From the NCBI GenBank assembly GCA_003646935.1, contig QMLW01000062.1:1-8312 (forward strand): a stretch of DNA of 8,312 nt, read 5' to 3'. The DNA comes from Deltaproteobacteria bacterium (GTDB lineage: Bacteria > Desulfobacterota > DSM-4660 > Desulfatiglandales > B25-G16). The position numbers were made by a program, and so were the translations under genes. Below, one piece after another: positions 1 to 6,849 of the stretch (the stretch's first letter is position 1; the number at the start of each line of letters is the position of its first letter). Below the pieces are notes generated by a model. It worked only from the letters and a program-made list of their open reading frames with translations. It made no database searches and was not told the DNA's origin.

Positions 1-1
1 A

Positions 2-346
2 GCTGGGATCAAGCGGATCGTGGTAACCCACCCATCAGAATCCGTGGTCGCTATGAATCCTGACCAACAGAAAGAGGCGGTCCACATGGGCGCCCTGATG
101 GAGCACTGCTTCTTCGCGGTTACCGAGAGCTGTCCCGGCAGGATTCAGCTTGAGGAGATAAGGGATCAGATTCGATACGTGGGGATCTCCTCCTGTATCG
201 TATCGAGCGACTTCGGGCAGGTCGCAAACCCCCGTCCCATTGAAGGGTTTGCCTATTACCTGGAAAAGATGGGTTCCCTTGGTTTCTCAGAGGATGAGCT
301 TCGTGTTATGACACACGACAATCCCAAGAAATTGTTGAAAAAGTAA
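2..346 (+). CDS. DUF6282 family (amidohydrolase-like) protein, C-terminal part
   Basis: The reading frame is open from the left edge of the window and ends at TAA, so only the last 114 residues are present and the start lies outside. The sequence resembles the C-terminal part of DUF6282 proteins, which are amidohydrolase-like and whose substrates are mostly unknown. Family-like landmarks are VTHP near the beginning, a QQKEA helix, LMEHCFF, then SSDFGQ followed by NP-P-EGF, and a terminal DNPKKLL. The His of THP, the His of EHC and the Asp of SSD are the kind of residues expected to line a metal site in this fold, but that is inference. The gene is convergent with the DUF35/thiolase operon, with 51 bp between the two stop codons and no strong terminator hairpin there. 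A TIM-barrel metal-dependent hydrolase of another subfamily is the main alternative. Confidence 0.75.
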   Translation, partial: AGIKRIVVTHPSESVVAMNPDQQKEAVHMGALMEHCFFAVTESCPGRIQLEEIRDQIRYVGISSCIVSSDFGQVANPRPIEGFAYYLEKMGSLGFSEDELRVMTHDNPKKLLKK

Positions 347-397
347 ACCCCTTCATATTTACCAATACTACAGTTCGGCTTTTTCGTTGAGCTTCCG

Positions 398-814
398 CTA
401 CACGGGTTGAAACGCCAGGTATGTCTGTTGGCTTTCCCCCTCACCCCAATGCAGGAACTTGACCTGGAGGGGCATCCCAATAGTAATATCCTCCGGTTTT
501 GTCGCATCCACCCCGTCGATACGTGCATCGACCTTTACCCCCTCTTCCAAATCGACCACGCCGGAGCAATAGGGGTGTTTCCGATCGTACCCCTGTTCCA
601 TCATAAAGGGCGGTGCCACGGTAATACACGTGAACGCATGGAGCCGTCCCTTCCCCTTCATCTCAACCCACTCCATGTCCGAGCTATAGCAGGCAATGCA
701 AATCGATCGGGGAGGCACGAAAAGGGCTCCGCATTTCCTGCACCTCGAGCCCATGAGTTTGCCTTCCCTCAGGTACTGCTCGTATGAAATATCGCTAAAA
801 GGCCTCTCTTCCAT
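398..814 (-). CDS. DUF35 Zn-ribbon/OB-fold protein, thiolase partner
   Basis: A 138-residue protein with the two-part DUF35 layout. After an N-terminal helix comes a rubredoxin-like zinc ribbon with C25, C28, C39 and C42 (CRKC and CIAC). From about residue 52 an OB-fold follows, opening with the typical G-x-G-R-L-H-A-F-T strand and ending near residue 138. DUF35 proteins bind acyl-CoA and act as obligate partners of thiolase-like enzymes; they are known from acetoacetyl-CoA thiolase/HMG-CoA synthase complexes and from steroid side-chain aldolases. The frame stays open upstream, but I chose the ATG at 814 because a clear AGGAG lies 8 nt before it and because it begins 4 bp after the stop of the thiolase gene, which implies one transcript and translational coupling. 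All four zinc cysteines are present, so it looks intact. The exact reaction of the pair cannot be read from the sequence. Confidence 0.9.
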   Translation of the reverse strand: MEERPFSDISYEQYLREGKLMGSRCRKCGALFVPPRSICIACYSSDMEWVEMKGKGRLHAFTCITVAPPFMMEQGYDRKHPYCSGVVDLEEGVKVDARIDGVDATKPEDITIGMPLQVKFLHWGEGESQQTYLAFQPV

Positions 815-818
815 GGCG

Positions 819-2084
819 CTATCTCCTTTCAAGAATGGTAAACGTGCAGGTCCCGCCTGTGCCTCCCAGGTTATGGGCCGCTCCGATCCTGAGATCCTTC
901 TTGGGAACCTGCCGTTCTCCCGCTTCACCCCTCAGCTGTTTCCACACCTCAAACAGTTGACCTATGCCCGTGGCCCCCACGGGGTGTCCCTTGCACTTCA
1001 GACCCCCTGAGGTATTAATCGGCATAGGGCCGTCTCGCCTGGTGAGGCCCTCCTCGACGGCCTTGTAGCCTTGCCCCGGCTTAAAGAACCCAAGGTCCTC
1101 TATGTGAATGAGTTCCGCAATGGAGAAACAATCGTGAACCTCTGAGAACTGAATGTCCTCCGGCTTTAAGCCCGACATGCCGTAGGCCTCATCCGCCGCG
1201 TTTTTGGTGGCCTCCATGGTGGTGAGATCCGCAGCAGCGTGCAGGCCCTTGCCGCTGCCCTGCCCTATCCCCACAATATAGAGCGGATCATCGCTGAAGT
1301 TCTTGGCGATCTCCTCTCCAACCAGGAGCATACAGGCCCCTCCATCGCTTATGGGGCAGCAGTCATAGAGGTGCATCGGCCAGGCAACAACGGGGTTTGC
1401 GCCTGGATCACGCAGAAAACCCTTCTCATCATCCCAGGAGGGAACGGGTTTTCCCTTCTTCTTGGCGCCCTCTACTTTCATGTTCATCATGTCCTTGATG
1501 GAAAAGGGGAATTGTGCCTTGGGGTTAAGCGGGGCATTGCTGTGGCTCTTGATGGTGACATTCATGAGGTGCTCACGGTTGGCCCCGTATTTTTTGAAAT
1601 AAGCCGTCGCCAATGCACCGAACACCCCCGGGAAGGTGAACCCCACTCTAGCTTCATAGGGAACTTCCGCTAATGCTAAACCCTCAGCAACCTCCTCGGT
1701 AGTTCGTTTCGACATCTCCTCTACCCCGCCGACCAGCACGATATCATAAAAGCCAGAGGCAATCGCGAACACCCCCTCCCTGAAGGCCAGCGCGCTTGAA
1801 GCGCACGCCCCTTCGGTTCTGGTGGCCGGCTTGGGGGCAAGCCCTATCAAATCCGAGATAATCGGTCCCCAATGGGCCTGGTGAATAAAGAAGTCGTTGG
1901 TGAAATTCCCCAAATAGAGGGCATCAATGTCGTTCGGGTCAAAGCCCTTATCCACTGACTCCAGCATCTCCCTGAAGGCCTCTGCAAACAGGTCCTTCGA
2001 GTCCTTGTCCCTGAACATGCCGAACTTCGACATCCCGGCGCCTACTACGGCGACGCCTCTTCCAAGCTTGCGTTTCCTCTGCAT
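819..2084 (-). CDS. thiolase-family acetyl-CoA acetyltransferase (SCP-x/lipid-transfer type)
   Basis: A 421-residue thiolase-fold enzyme, the normal length for the non-decarboxylating SCP-x-like subgroup. It starts with the glycine-rich strand VAVVGAGMSKFG. The nucleophilic cysteine is C94 in TEGACASSA. Other active-site landmarks are H318 in SEVHDCF, where classical thiolases often have an N-E-A-F motif, H367 in CKGHPVGATG, and H404 in the C-terminal AAHNLGGTGG. These enzymes make or cleave C-C bonds in acyl-CoA thioesters in the cytoplasm. The EVHDCF variant and the downstream DUF35 gene point to the subgroup that works as a complex with DUF35, not to a stand-alone biosynthetic thiolase. 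The start is supported by AGGAGG 7 nt upstream. A promoter-like pair lies about 60-90 bp further up. Candidate roles are acetoacetyl-CoA metabolism or beta-oxidation of an unusual acid; the substrate is not evident. Confidence 0.92.
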   Translation of the reverse strand: MQRKRKLGRGVAVVGAGMSKFGMFRDKDSKDLFAEAFREMLESVDKGFDPNDIDALYLGNFTNDFFIHQAHWGPIISDLIGLAPKPATRTEGACASSALAFREGVFAIASGFYDIVLVGGVEEMSKRTTEEVAEGLALAEVPYEARVGFTFPGVFGALATAYFKKYGANREHLMNVTIKSHSNAPLNPKAQFPFSIKDMMNMKVEGAKKKGKPVPSWDDEKGFLRDPGANPVVAWPMHLYDCCPISDGGACMLLVGEEIAKNFSDDPLYIVGIGQGSGKGLHAAADLTTMEATKNAADEAYGMSGLKPEDIQFSEVHDCFSIAELIHIEDLGFFKPGQGYKAVEEGLTRRDGPMPINTSGGLKCKGHPVGATGIGQLFEVWKQLRGEAGERQVPKKDLRIGAAHNLGGTGGTCTFTILERR

Positions 2085-2147
2085 CGGTCACCTCCTAAAA
2101 TGAAATCTCGACAATCCAACAGGACGAAATAGGCATTCAGTCCAATC

Positions 2148-2175
2148 CTTATAGGAAAATTGCCATGTATGTCAA
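2148..2175 (-). promoter_or_regulatory. sigma70-like promoter for the thiolase-DUF35 operon
   Basis: Read on the minus strand, TTGACA (2175-2170) is followed by a 16-bp spacer and TATAAG (2153-2148). The -35 matches consensus fully and the -10 in five of six positions. Transcription would begin around 2141, giving a leader of roughly 57 nt before the thiolase ATG. No transcript data support it. Confidence 0.5.
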
Positions 2176-2199
2176 TTTTAAATTGCAGGCATAATCGAT

Positions 2200-2222
2200 C
2201 ATGGCATACTCCTTATGCCATG
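2200..2222. promoter_or_regulatory. perfect 9-bp inverted repeat between divergent promoters (candidate operator)
   Basis: The arms CATGGCATA (2200-2208) and TATGCCATG (2214-2222) are exact reverse complements around a 5-bp centre CTCCT. The site lies upstream of both outward promoters, 24 bp from the thiolase -35 and 18 bp from the ftsH -35. No T-run follows on either strand, so a terminator is unlikely. A binding site for a dimeric transcription factor fits the size and symmetry, but the factor is unknown. Confidence 0.5.
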
Positions 2223-2240
2223 TCACGGAATCCTTCCCGC

Positions 2241-2269
2241 TTGACAGCCTTGCGCTCGCTTCATATATT
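2241..2269 (+). promoter_or_regulatory. strong sigma70-like promoter for ftsH
   Basis: A full-consensus TTGACA (2241-2246), a 17-bp spacer and TATATT (2264-2269) give one of the best promoter matches in the window. Transcription would start near 2276, leaving a leader of about 60 nt before the ftsH start. I saw no alternative-sigma heat-shock elements, although ftsH is heat-inducible in several bacteria. Confidence 0.65.
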
Positions 2270-2335
2270 TTCCATTGATTCACATATGAATTCTCAGAAA
2301 TCCCTACCCCCAACTCATAAAAGGGAGGTCATGTA

Positions 2336-4198
2336 ATGGAAAAGCACCACAAGTTCTCGATCTGGTATGTGCTGATCGCTGTCTGGATCGTGCTCATCCT
2401 CCAGCACTCCATAGCCCAGACGTTTCGGGTACAACAAATCTCCTACAGTGAGTTTCTCAAGGGCCTTCAAGACGGAAGGGTGATGGAGGTAGCTGTTACG
2501 CAAGATCGGATCCAGGGAAAGATCAAGACCGTGGAAGAAGGCCAAGAGGTGGAACGGGCCTTTTACACGGTTCGCGTGGATCCGAACCTCTCCCAAATGC
2601 TCGAGAAATACAACGTGACCTTTAAGGGGCTTGCTGAGAGCAACTTCCTGAAAAACCTCGCCTCCTGGATATTTCCGATATTTCTCTTTATAGGCATCTG
2701 GTACCTGATGATGAGACGGTTCTCCGCCCAGCAGGGGAGCTTCCTGACCCTGGGGAGAAAGAAGGCACGGGTCTACATGGAGGATGAGGTGGGGGTGACC
2801 TTTGAAGACGCTGCCGGCGTAGATGAAGCTAAAGAGGAACTCGTGGAGGTGATCGAGTTCCTTAAATCACCTGAGAGATTTACCAGGTTAGGCGGGAAAC
2901 TCCCAAAAGGAGTCCTGCTGGTGGGCCCTCCGGGCACCGGCAAGACACTCCTCGCTAAGGCGGTAGCAGGGGAAAGCGGGGTACCCTTTTTCAGCATGAG
3001 CGGATCGGAGTTCGTCGAGCTCTTCGTGGGAATGGGCGCAGCGCGCGTGCGGGATCTCTTTGCTCAGGCAAAGGAAAAGGCCCCCTGTATTATATTTATC
3101 GATGAACTCGATGCCCTGGGCAAGGCGCGGGGCATGGGCATTACCGGTGGTCATGACGAGAGGGAGCAAACCCTGAACCAGTTGCTCGTTGAAATGGATG
3201 GGTTTGATCCCAACCTGGGGGTCATCCTCATGGCGGCAACCAACCGGCCTGAGATCCTTGACCCCGCGCTGCTGCGGCCGGGCCGCTTTGACCGGCACAT
3301 CCTGGTAGACCGACCGGATAAGAAGGGTCGAGAGGATATCATCAGCGTCCACCTCAAGGGCATCACCGTGGAAAAGGACTTGGATATAGGGACCATTGCC
3401 GGCATGACCCCCGGGTTCGTGGGAGCAGATCTGGCCAACCTGGTCAACGAGGCGGCGCTCCTGGCGGTACGGCGCAATAAGAAGAAGGTGGGCATGGCCG
3501 AGTTCCAGGAGGCGGTTGAACGCATCGTAGCGGGACTGGAGAAGAAAAACCGCCTCATCAATGACAAGGAACGGCAGATCGTCGCCTTTCATGAGGTTGG
3601 TCATGCACTGGTAGCGCTATCACTTCCCGGCACCGATCCGGTCAGGAAGATCTCGATCATACCCCGGGGTGTTGCCGCCCTTGGGTACACCCTGCAGGTG
3701 CCCACCGAGGACCGATTCTTAATGAGCAAGACCGAGCTCTTGAACAAGATCGCGGTGGCGCTGGGAGGGCGAGCGGCGGAGGAGCTCCACTTCAAGGATA
3801 TCTCCACAGGGGCTCACAATGACCTCGCACGGGCCACTGATATAGCCAGGAGCATGGTCAAGGAATACGGCATGAGCCATGACCTAGGTCACATCTACTT
3901 CGAAAAGGATCGTCAAAAACAATTCCCCGATTTCGGCCTCCCACGCCACAATGACTACAGCGAGCAAACAGCACAGGTTATAGATACGGAGATCAAGGCT
4001 ATACTGGACTCACAGTATGAGGTTGCAATGGAAATCCTCACCAAACATAAGAAGGTGCTGGATCAGGGAGCCGCCCTCGTCTTAAAGGAGGAAACCATCG
4101 AGGGAGAGCGCATCAAGAAGCTCCTCGCCATGCCAGGAGAACGCGGGCAAAGGAAGGCCAAAACCAGGGCGTCACGGGGAGAAAAACCCCGAGAATAG
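2336..4198 (+). CDS. ftsH: ATP-dependent zinc metalloprotease FtsH
   Basis: A 620-residue membrane-anchored AAA+ protease, within the usual FtsH length. A first transmembrane helix spans residues 8-27, then an extracytoplasmic domain to about 105 and a second helix at about 110-127. The AAA+ module shows Walker A GPPGTGKT (197-204), the pore-loop motif [11 protein letters not shown] (230-240), Walker [10 protein letters not shown] with D256 and E257, and a second region of homology ending in LLRPGRFDR (312-320). The protease domain has HEVGH (419-423) with catalytic E420 and a likely third zinc ligand D496 in [15 protein letters not shown] departs from the near-universal HEAGH, as I recall for an FtsH paralogue subgroup, so this may be a second copy in the genome. 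FtsH hexamers degrade damaged membrane proteins and short-lived cytosolic regulators. The start has GGAGG 7 nt upstream; another ATG at 2331 is followed at once by TAA. The C-terminal tail is rich in Lys and Arg. Confidence 0.97.
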   Translation: MEKHHKFSIWYVLIAVWIVLILQHSIAQTFRVQQISYSEFLKGLQDGRVMEVAVTQDRIQGKIKTVEEGQEVERAFYTVRVDPNLSQMLEKYNVTFKGLAESNFLKNLASWIFPIFLFIGIWYLMMRRFSAQQGSFLTLGRKKARVYMEDEVGVTFEDAAGVDEAKEELVEVIEFLKSPERFTRLGGKLPKGVLLVGPPGTGKTLLAKAVAGESGVPFFSMSGSEFVELFVGMGAARVRDLFAQAKEKAPCIIFIDELDALGKARGMGITGGHDEREQTLNQLLVEMDGFDPNLGVILMAATNRPEILDPALLRPGRFDRHILVDRPDKKGREDIISVHLKGITVEKDLDIGTIAGMTPGFVGADLANLVNEAALLAVRRNKKKVGMAEFQEAVERIVAGLEKKNRLINDKERQIVAFHEVGHALVALSLPGTDPVRKISIIPRGVAALGYTLQVPTEDRFLMSKTELLNKIAVALGGRAAEELHFKDISTGAHNDLARATDIARSMVKEYGMSHDLGHIYFEKDRQKQFPDFGLPRHNDYSEQTAQVIDTEIKAILDSQYEVAMEILTKHKKVLDQGAALVLKEETIEGERIKKLLAMPGERGQRKAKTRASRGEKPRE

Positions 4199-5061
4199 CG
4201 ACACCATGACTGAAACGGATATCAGCGAAAAGAGGAAACTCGCCAGTAAAAACTGATCCACCACCGCCCTGTTCCCACCGGAACGCTCGGTCACGGGCGG
4301 TATAGAGCTCTCAAGGATAATGAGCAGGGCAACAGGGTAGGCGGGACGAATGAGGAGCACTATGCCGAGAAATACGAGGGGGAAGACGATGTTTTTGATG
4401 ACCACGAACTTTATCATCTCCACCACACGTAGTGCGCCCTTTTTCTGGAAATCCAAATAGATGTTGCCGCCGAGGATTAACATGATGAGCGGTATGGTCA
4501 TGCCGCCCATCATCGATAGAGCTGATATGATAAACCCTGGAATATAATCCTGAACCCCCGCCAAACGAATGATGATCGCTCCCACCGTCACAATAAGCAC
4601 CGGATGGAGTATTTTCCTTTAGTCCAGCGTTTGGACTTCCTTATTCTCGAAGAAGAAATGGTAGGTGCTGAAAAAGAACGCCGGATAAAAGATAGTGAAA
4701 AGAAAGAGGAACACGAGGTAGGGCGATTCATCTCCATACATGCCCGCGATTATCGCGAGCGGGAAGAATATAGCGTTCTGGTAAAAGAGGCTGATCGCGA
4801 ACTCGCGGCGAATATCCCGTGCCGCTACGAACGCGAAGATAAAGGTCAGCGCTGCTGCCACCAGCCGGGAGACTCACCTGGAGAGAAATTTTGAATGATA
4901 TTTGCGAAGATGAGGCAGGGCAGCGCGATATCGAGGGCAAGGGGGGAGAGAAATCCCAGGATATCGCCGGGCAGGATTCGCCTTCTGATAATCCAGAACC
5001 CTAATACCCCTATACCCAGGAGCACGGCTACCGATTCGAATGTGGCGATAAAGAGGCTCAA
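4172..5061 (-). pseudogene. AEC-family (auxin efflux carrier-like) permease, disrupted
   Basis: Three collinear pieces rebuild one roughly 295-residue membrane transporter. The N-terminal piece runs from a TTG start at 5061 through SVAVLLGIGVLGFW and ALPCLIFANI to PGWWQQR, then hits TGA. The middle piece continues in another frame from about 4861 (AALTFIFAFVAA, FYQNAIFFPLAI) and ends at TAA (4621-4619) after FFFENKEVQTLD. The C-terminal piece resumes in that same frame as RKILHPVLIVTVGA and runs to the TGA at 4172-4174. So there is one frameshift, placed by the stops between about 4850 and 4878, and one in-frame nonsense codon. The PP-to-GG stretch near IPPVTERSGGN also looks shorter than I remember for the family, which could be a third, in-frame lesion. 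Intact members export carboxylates or amino-acid-like solutes. The weak TTG start and poor ribosome site fit decay. Its 3' end overlaps ftsH by 27 bp. Sequencing error could explain one lesion, less easily both. Confidence 0.8.
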
Positions 5062-5114
5062 TTGGTACCTTCAGTGCTTTCTTTTTTTCTTCCTTCCATT
5101 CCTTGAAAGTAGTT

Positions 5115-5142
5115 TTGAAAGATCAGCAGGCCATGATATAGT
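5115..5142 (+). promoter_or_regulatory. possible promoter for the methyltransferase gene
   Basis: TTGAAA (5115-5120), a 16-bp spacer and TATAGT (5137-5142) form a moderate sigma70-like pair within the 227-bp gap before the methyltransferase. The distance to the start codon, about 140 nt, is rather long. I found nothing better in the gap. Confidence 0.3.
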
Positions 5143-5288
5143 TCAATCGCTGATAACTCCCCTTATGAGGCTTAAAAATGTATCTCCGCTTATCCAGGCC
5201 AGTTCTAGTTTCTCCGTATGGCCTTGATGGGTCAAAATAAAAAAATCAGCCGTAACGAAAAAACCCAGAAATAGATGAGATCGGATAA

Positions 5289-6122
5289 ATGAGCCTTTAT
5301 GAAAACTACCGCAAGACCTCAATCAACTACGATAAAACGCGAGTCCCTATCGGGTTAGAGATCATCCTTGGCTGTTTCGCTAAATCGGGAAAGCCCCTTA
5401 ATGAAATGATCGTGCTTGATGCGGGGTGTGGAACAGGAAGCTATTCACACGCCCTGCACGAATACGTGAGGCGTATCGAGGCGATCGATATCAACCCTGC
5501 CATGGTAGAGATTGCATCTCGAAAGCTGAAGCGCCACAGGGAAGAAGGCCGAATCACATTCTCTCAAGCAAGCATTGATGCCCTGGTATTTACGAGCCGC
5601 ATGTTTGACGCGATTATGATCAACCAGGTTCTACACCACATAGATAATCCAAATGATCAAGGCTACCCCACACACCATCGAATGCTCAGGGAGTTTCACC
5701 GAGTCTTGCGACCGAAGGGCATCTTAGTGATCAATACCTGTTCCCATGAGCAACTGCGCCACGGTTTCTGGTATTACCGCCTCATCCCGGAGGCTTTCGG
5801 TGAGATCATCCGGCGTTATATGCCCATAGATCAGCTCATTGAAATGCTCTTCGAATATGGTTTCACCTATCGAGGCAGTTTCGTTCCCCTCCATGATGTC
5901 CTTCAAGGTGAGGCATACTTTGACCCTTATGGCCCATTAAAAAAGCAATGGCGAGACGGTGACTCTGTTTTCGCACTGGTAACCCCGAATCAGCTATACC
6001 GGGCCTGTGAACGAATTCGTGATATGGATTCACGGGGCACTCTTTTAAGCTTTGTTAAAGAGCATGACAGCCAGAGGAAGGTAACCGGCCAGGCAACATT
6101 CCTGCTGGCAGTACGCGAATGA
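5289..6122 (+). CDS. class I SAM-dependent methyltransferase
   Basis: A 277-residue cytoplasmic enzyme with a Methyltransf_11-type Rossmann core. Motif I, the SAM-binding loop, is VLDAGCGTGSY (42-52). The acidic residue that binds the ribose hydroxyls is D68 in EAIDINP. Motif III/IV is FDAIMINQVLHHI (106-118), and the following LREFHRVLRPKGILVINT (133-150) is the usual strand 5 region. Residues from about 160 to the end form a longer variable part with several aromatic residues (GFWYYRLIPEAFGEIIRRY) that probably shapes the acceptor pocket; I do not recognise it. The acceptor could be a small molecule, lipid or quinone, and nothing nearby decides this. The gene stands alone between the decayed permease and the MarR gene. 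Its ribosome-binding site is weak (a purine stretch including GATGAGATCGG just before the ATG). The start is still reasonable because the SAM domain begins at the expected distance. Confidence 0.88.
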   Translation: MSLYENYRKTSINYDKTRVPIGLEIILGCFAKSGKPLNEMIVLDAGCGTGSYSHALHEYVRRIEAIDINPAMVEIASRKLKRHREEGRITFSQASIDALVFTSRMFDAIMINQVLHHIDNPNDQGYPTHHRMLREFHRVLRPKGILVINTCSHEQLRHGFWYYRLIPEAFGEIIRRYMPIDQLIEMLFEYGFTYRGSFVPLHDVLQGEAYFDPYGPLKKQWRDGDSVFALVTPNQLYRACERIRDMDSRGTLLSFVKEHDSQRKVTGQATFLLAVRE

Positions 6123-6281
6123 CACACCCTCGAATAATTGTTAGCTAATCCCTAGCTTCTATCGACTGGAAAAACGGCTCCCTATTTGAGGTATGGTTGC
6201 CTCTAGATCGTGCTTTCTTTTGCCTTAGCGTCTTGCCACCATGCCCTAATCTCTGGACAATTAAAAGATGAGTAATCACAA

Positions 6282-6336
6282 TATCTTAATTCTAATGAAT
6301 TATACTAAAATAATTAAAACTAAAAATATTAAAGGC
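6282..6336 (+). promoter_or_regulatory. AT-rich segment upstream of the MarR promoter, UP-element-like
   Basis: This stretch is almost pure A/T, unlike the mixed composition around it, and lies directly upstream of a TTGACA. It holds a short perfect inverted repeat, TAATTC-TAAT-GAATTA (6287-6302), and ACTAAAA twice (6304 and 6319, 15 bp apart). It could serve as an RNA polymerase UP element or bind a regulator or nucleoid protein. The rest of the 265-bp gap (6123-6281) shows only a weak 5-bp-arm hairpin (6143-6157). Confidence 0.35.
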
Positions 6337-6365
6337 TTGACATTTTAAATATAAACCTATAGGTA
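6337..6365 (+). promoter_or_regulatory. MarR-gene promoter with overlapping palindrome
   Basis: TTGACA at 6337-6342 matches the -35 consensus exactly. The -10 is ambiguous: TATAGG (6358-6363) at 15-bp spacing or TAGGTA (6360-6365) at 17-bp spacing. Both overlap a perfect 10-bp palindrome, ACCTATAGGT (6355-6364). A palindrome over the -10 is a common layout for autorepression by a MarR-type dimer, so this may be the regulator's own operator. It is shorter than most known MarR sites. Confidence 0.45.
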
Positions 6366-6387
6366 ATGATAAAGTGAGGGCAATGAG

Positions 6388-6849
6388 TTGAGTAACGAGA
6401 ACCAGGCCTTAATAAACGAAATAGTAGGAGGAATTCGTAAGCTACGAAGGGCTGTTTACCATGATTACATAAAGGCAAGCAGTCAATTTGGCCTCACCGA
6501 AACCCAAAACGATGTATTGAGAACCCTTCTTGTATATGGCGCCATGTCATCGGCTGATCTGAGCCGTAATCTCTATGTGACGCCTGCTAACATAACCGGG
6601 GTCATCGATCGCCTCGAGAAAAAAGGACTAGTTGAGAGAATCCGACAGAAGACAGACCGAAGAGTGGCCCTGGTCAGCTTAACGGAAAGCGGTGAAGAGC
6701 TCAGCGAACAACTGCCCGATCCGATCGAGACCAAGCTCATCTCTGGATTGGTAAACCTCGCCCCGGAGCAGGTGCAGGCCCTGGGCGAGGCGATGAAAAG
6801 ACTCATCGACCTCATCGATGCCGATGGAATCGAGGATGCACCTTTCTGA
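6388..6849 (+). CDS. MarR-family winged-helix transcriptional regulator
   Basis: A 153-residue protein of normal MarR length. An N-terminal dimerisation helix (about 5-33) is followed by LTETQNDVLRTL (35-46) and the winged helix-turn-helix. SSADLSRNLYVTPANITGVI (53-72) is the DNA-recognition part, and DRLEKKGLVERIRQKTDRR (73-91) leads into the wing, whose conserved D-R-R is present. A C-terminal helix (about 122-145) completes the dimer interface. The start must be TTG: the nearest upstream in-frame codons lead to a TAA at 6370-6372, and the GTGAGGG ribosome site lies 7 nt before the TTG. A nearby ATG (6383) is out of frame and closes after two codons. The gene precedes a betaine-type ABC importer on the same strand by 157 nt, with no clear promoter between them. 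That suggests it controls, and may be co-transcribed with, the importer. MarR-type EctR and CosR regulate compatible-solute genes elsewhere; the analogy here is inference. Confidence 0.92.
   Translation: MSNENQALINEIVGGIRKLRRAVYHDYIKASSQFGLTETQNDVLRTLLVYGAMSSADLSRNLYVTPANITGVIDRLEKKGLVERIRQKTDRRVALVSLTESGEELSEQLPDPIETKLISGLVNLAPEQVQALGEAMKRLIDLIDADGIEDAPF

Noticed and set aside
815..928. Longer N-terminus for the DUF35 protein, starting at 928
   Set aside because: The extra 38 residues are the shadow of the thiolase C-terminus in another frame; the ATG at 814 has a good ribosome site and the family-typical beginning.
1239..1673. Long + strand open frame opposite the thiolase gene
   Set aside because: It is an antisense shadow of a gene with clear active-site motifs and has no ribosome site or recognisable domain.
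2888..3604. 238-codon minus-strand open frame opposite ftsH
   Set aside because: It lies wholly antisense to the AAA+ and protease-domain coding region of ftsH and shows no domain of its own.
4175..4191. CGGGG-AGAAAAA-CCCCG hairpin at the ftsH 3' end as a terminator
   Set aside because: The stem is only 5 bp, lies inside the coding region and is not followed by a T-run on either strand.
4846..4880. Programmed ribosomal frameshift in the AEC permease
   Set aside because: There is no evident slippery heptamer at the junction and the gene carries a separate in-frame stop, so decay or sequencing error explains it better.
6143..6157. AGCTA-ATCCC-TAGCT hairpin after the methyltransferase gene as terminator
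   Set aside because: Five weak base pairs and no T-run; too little to call.
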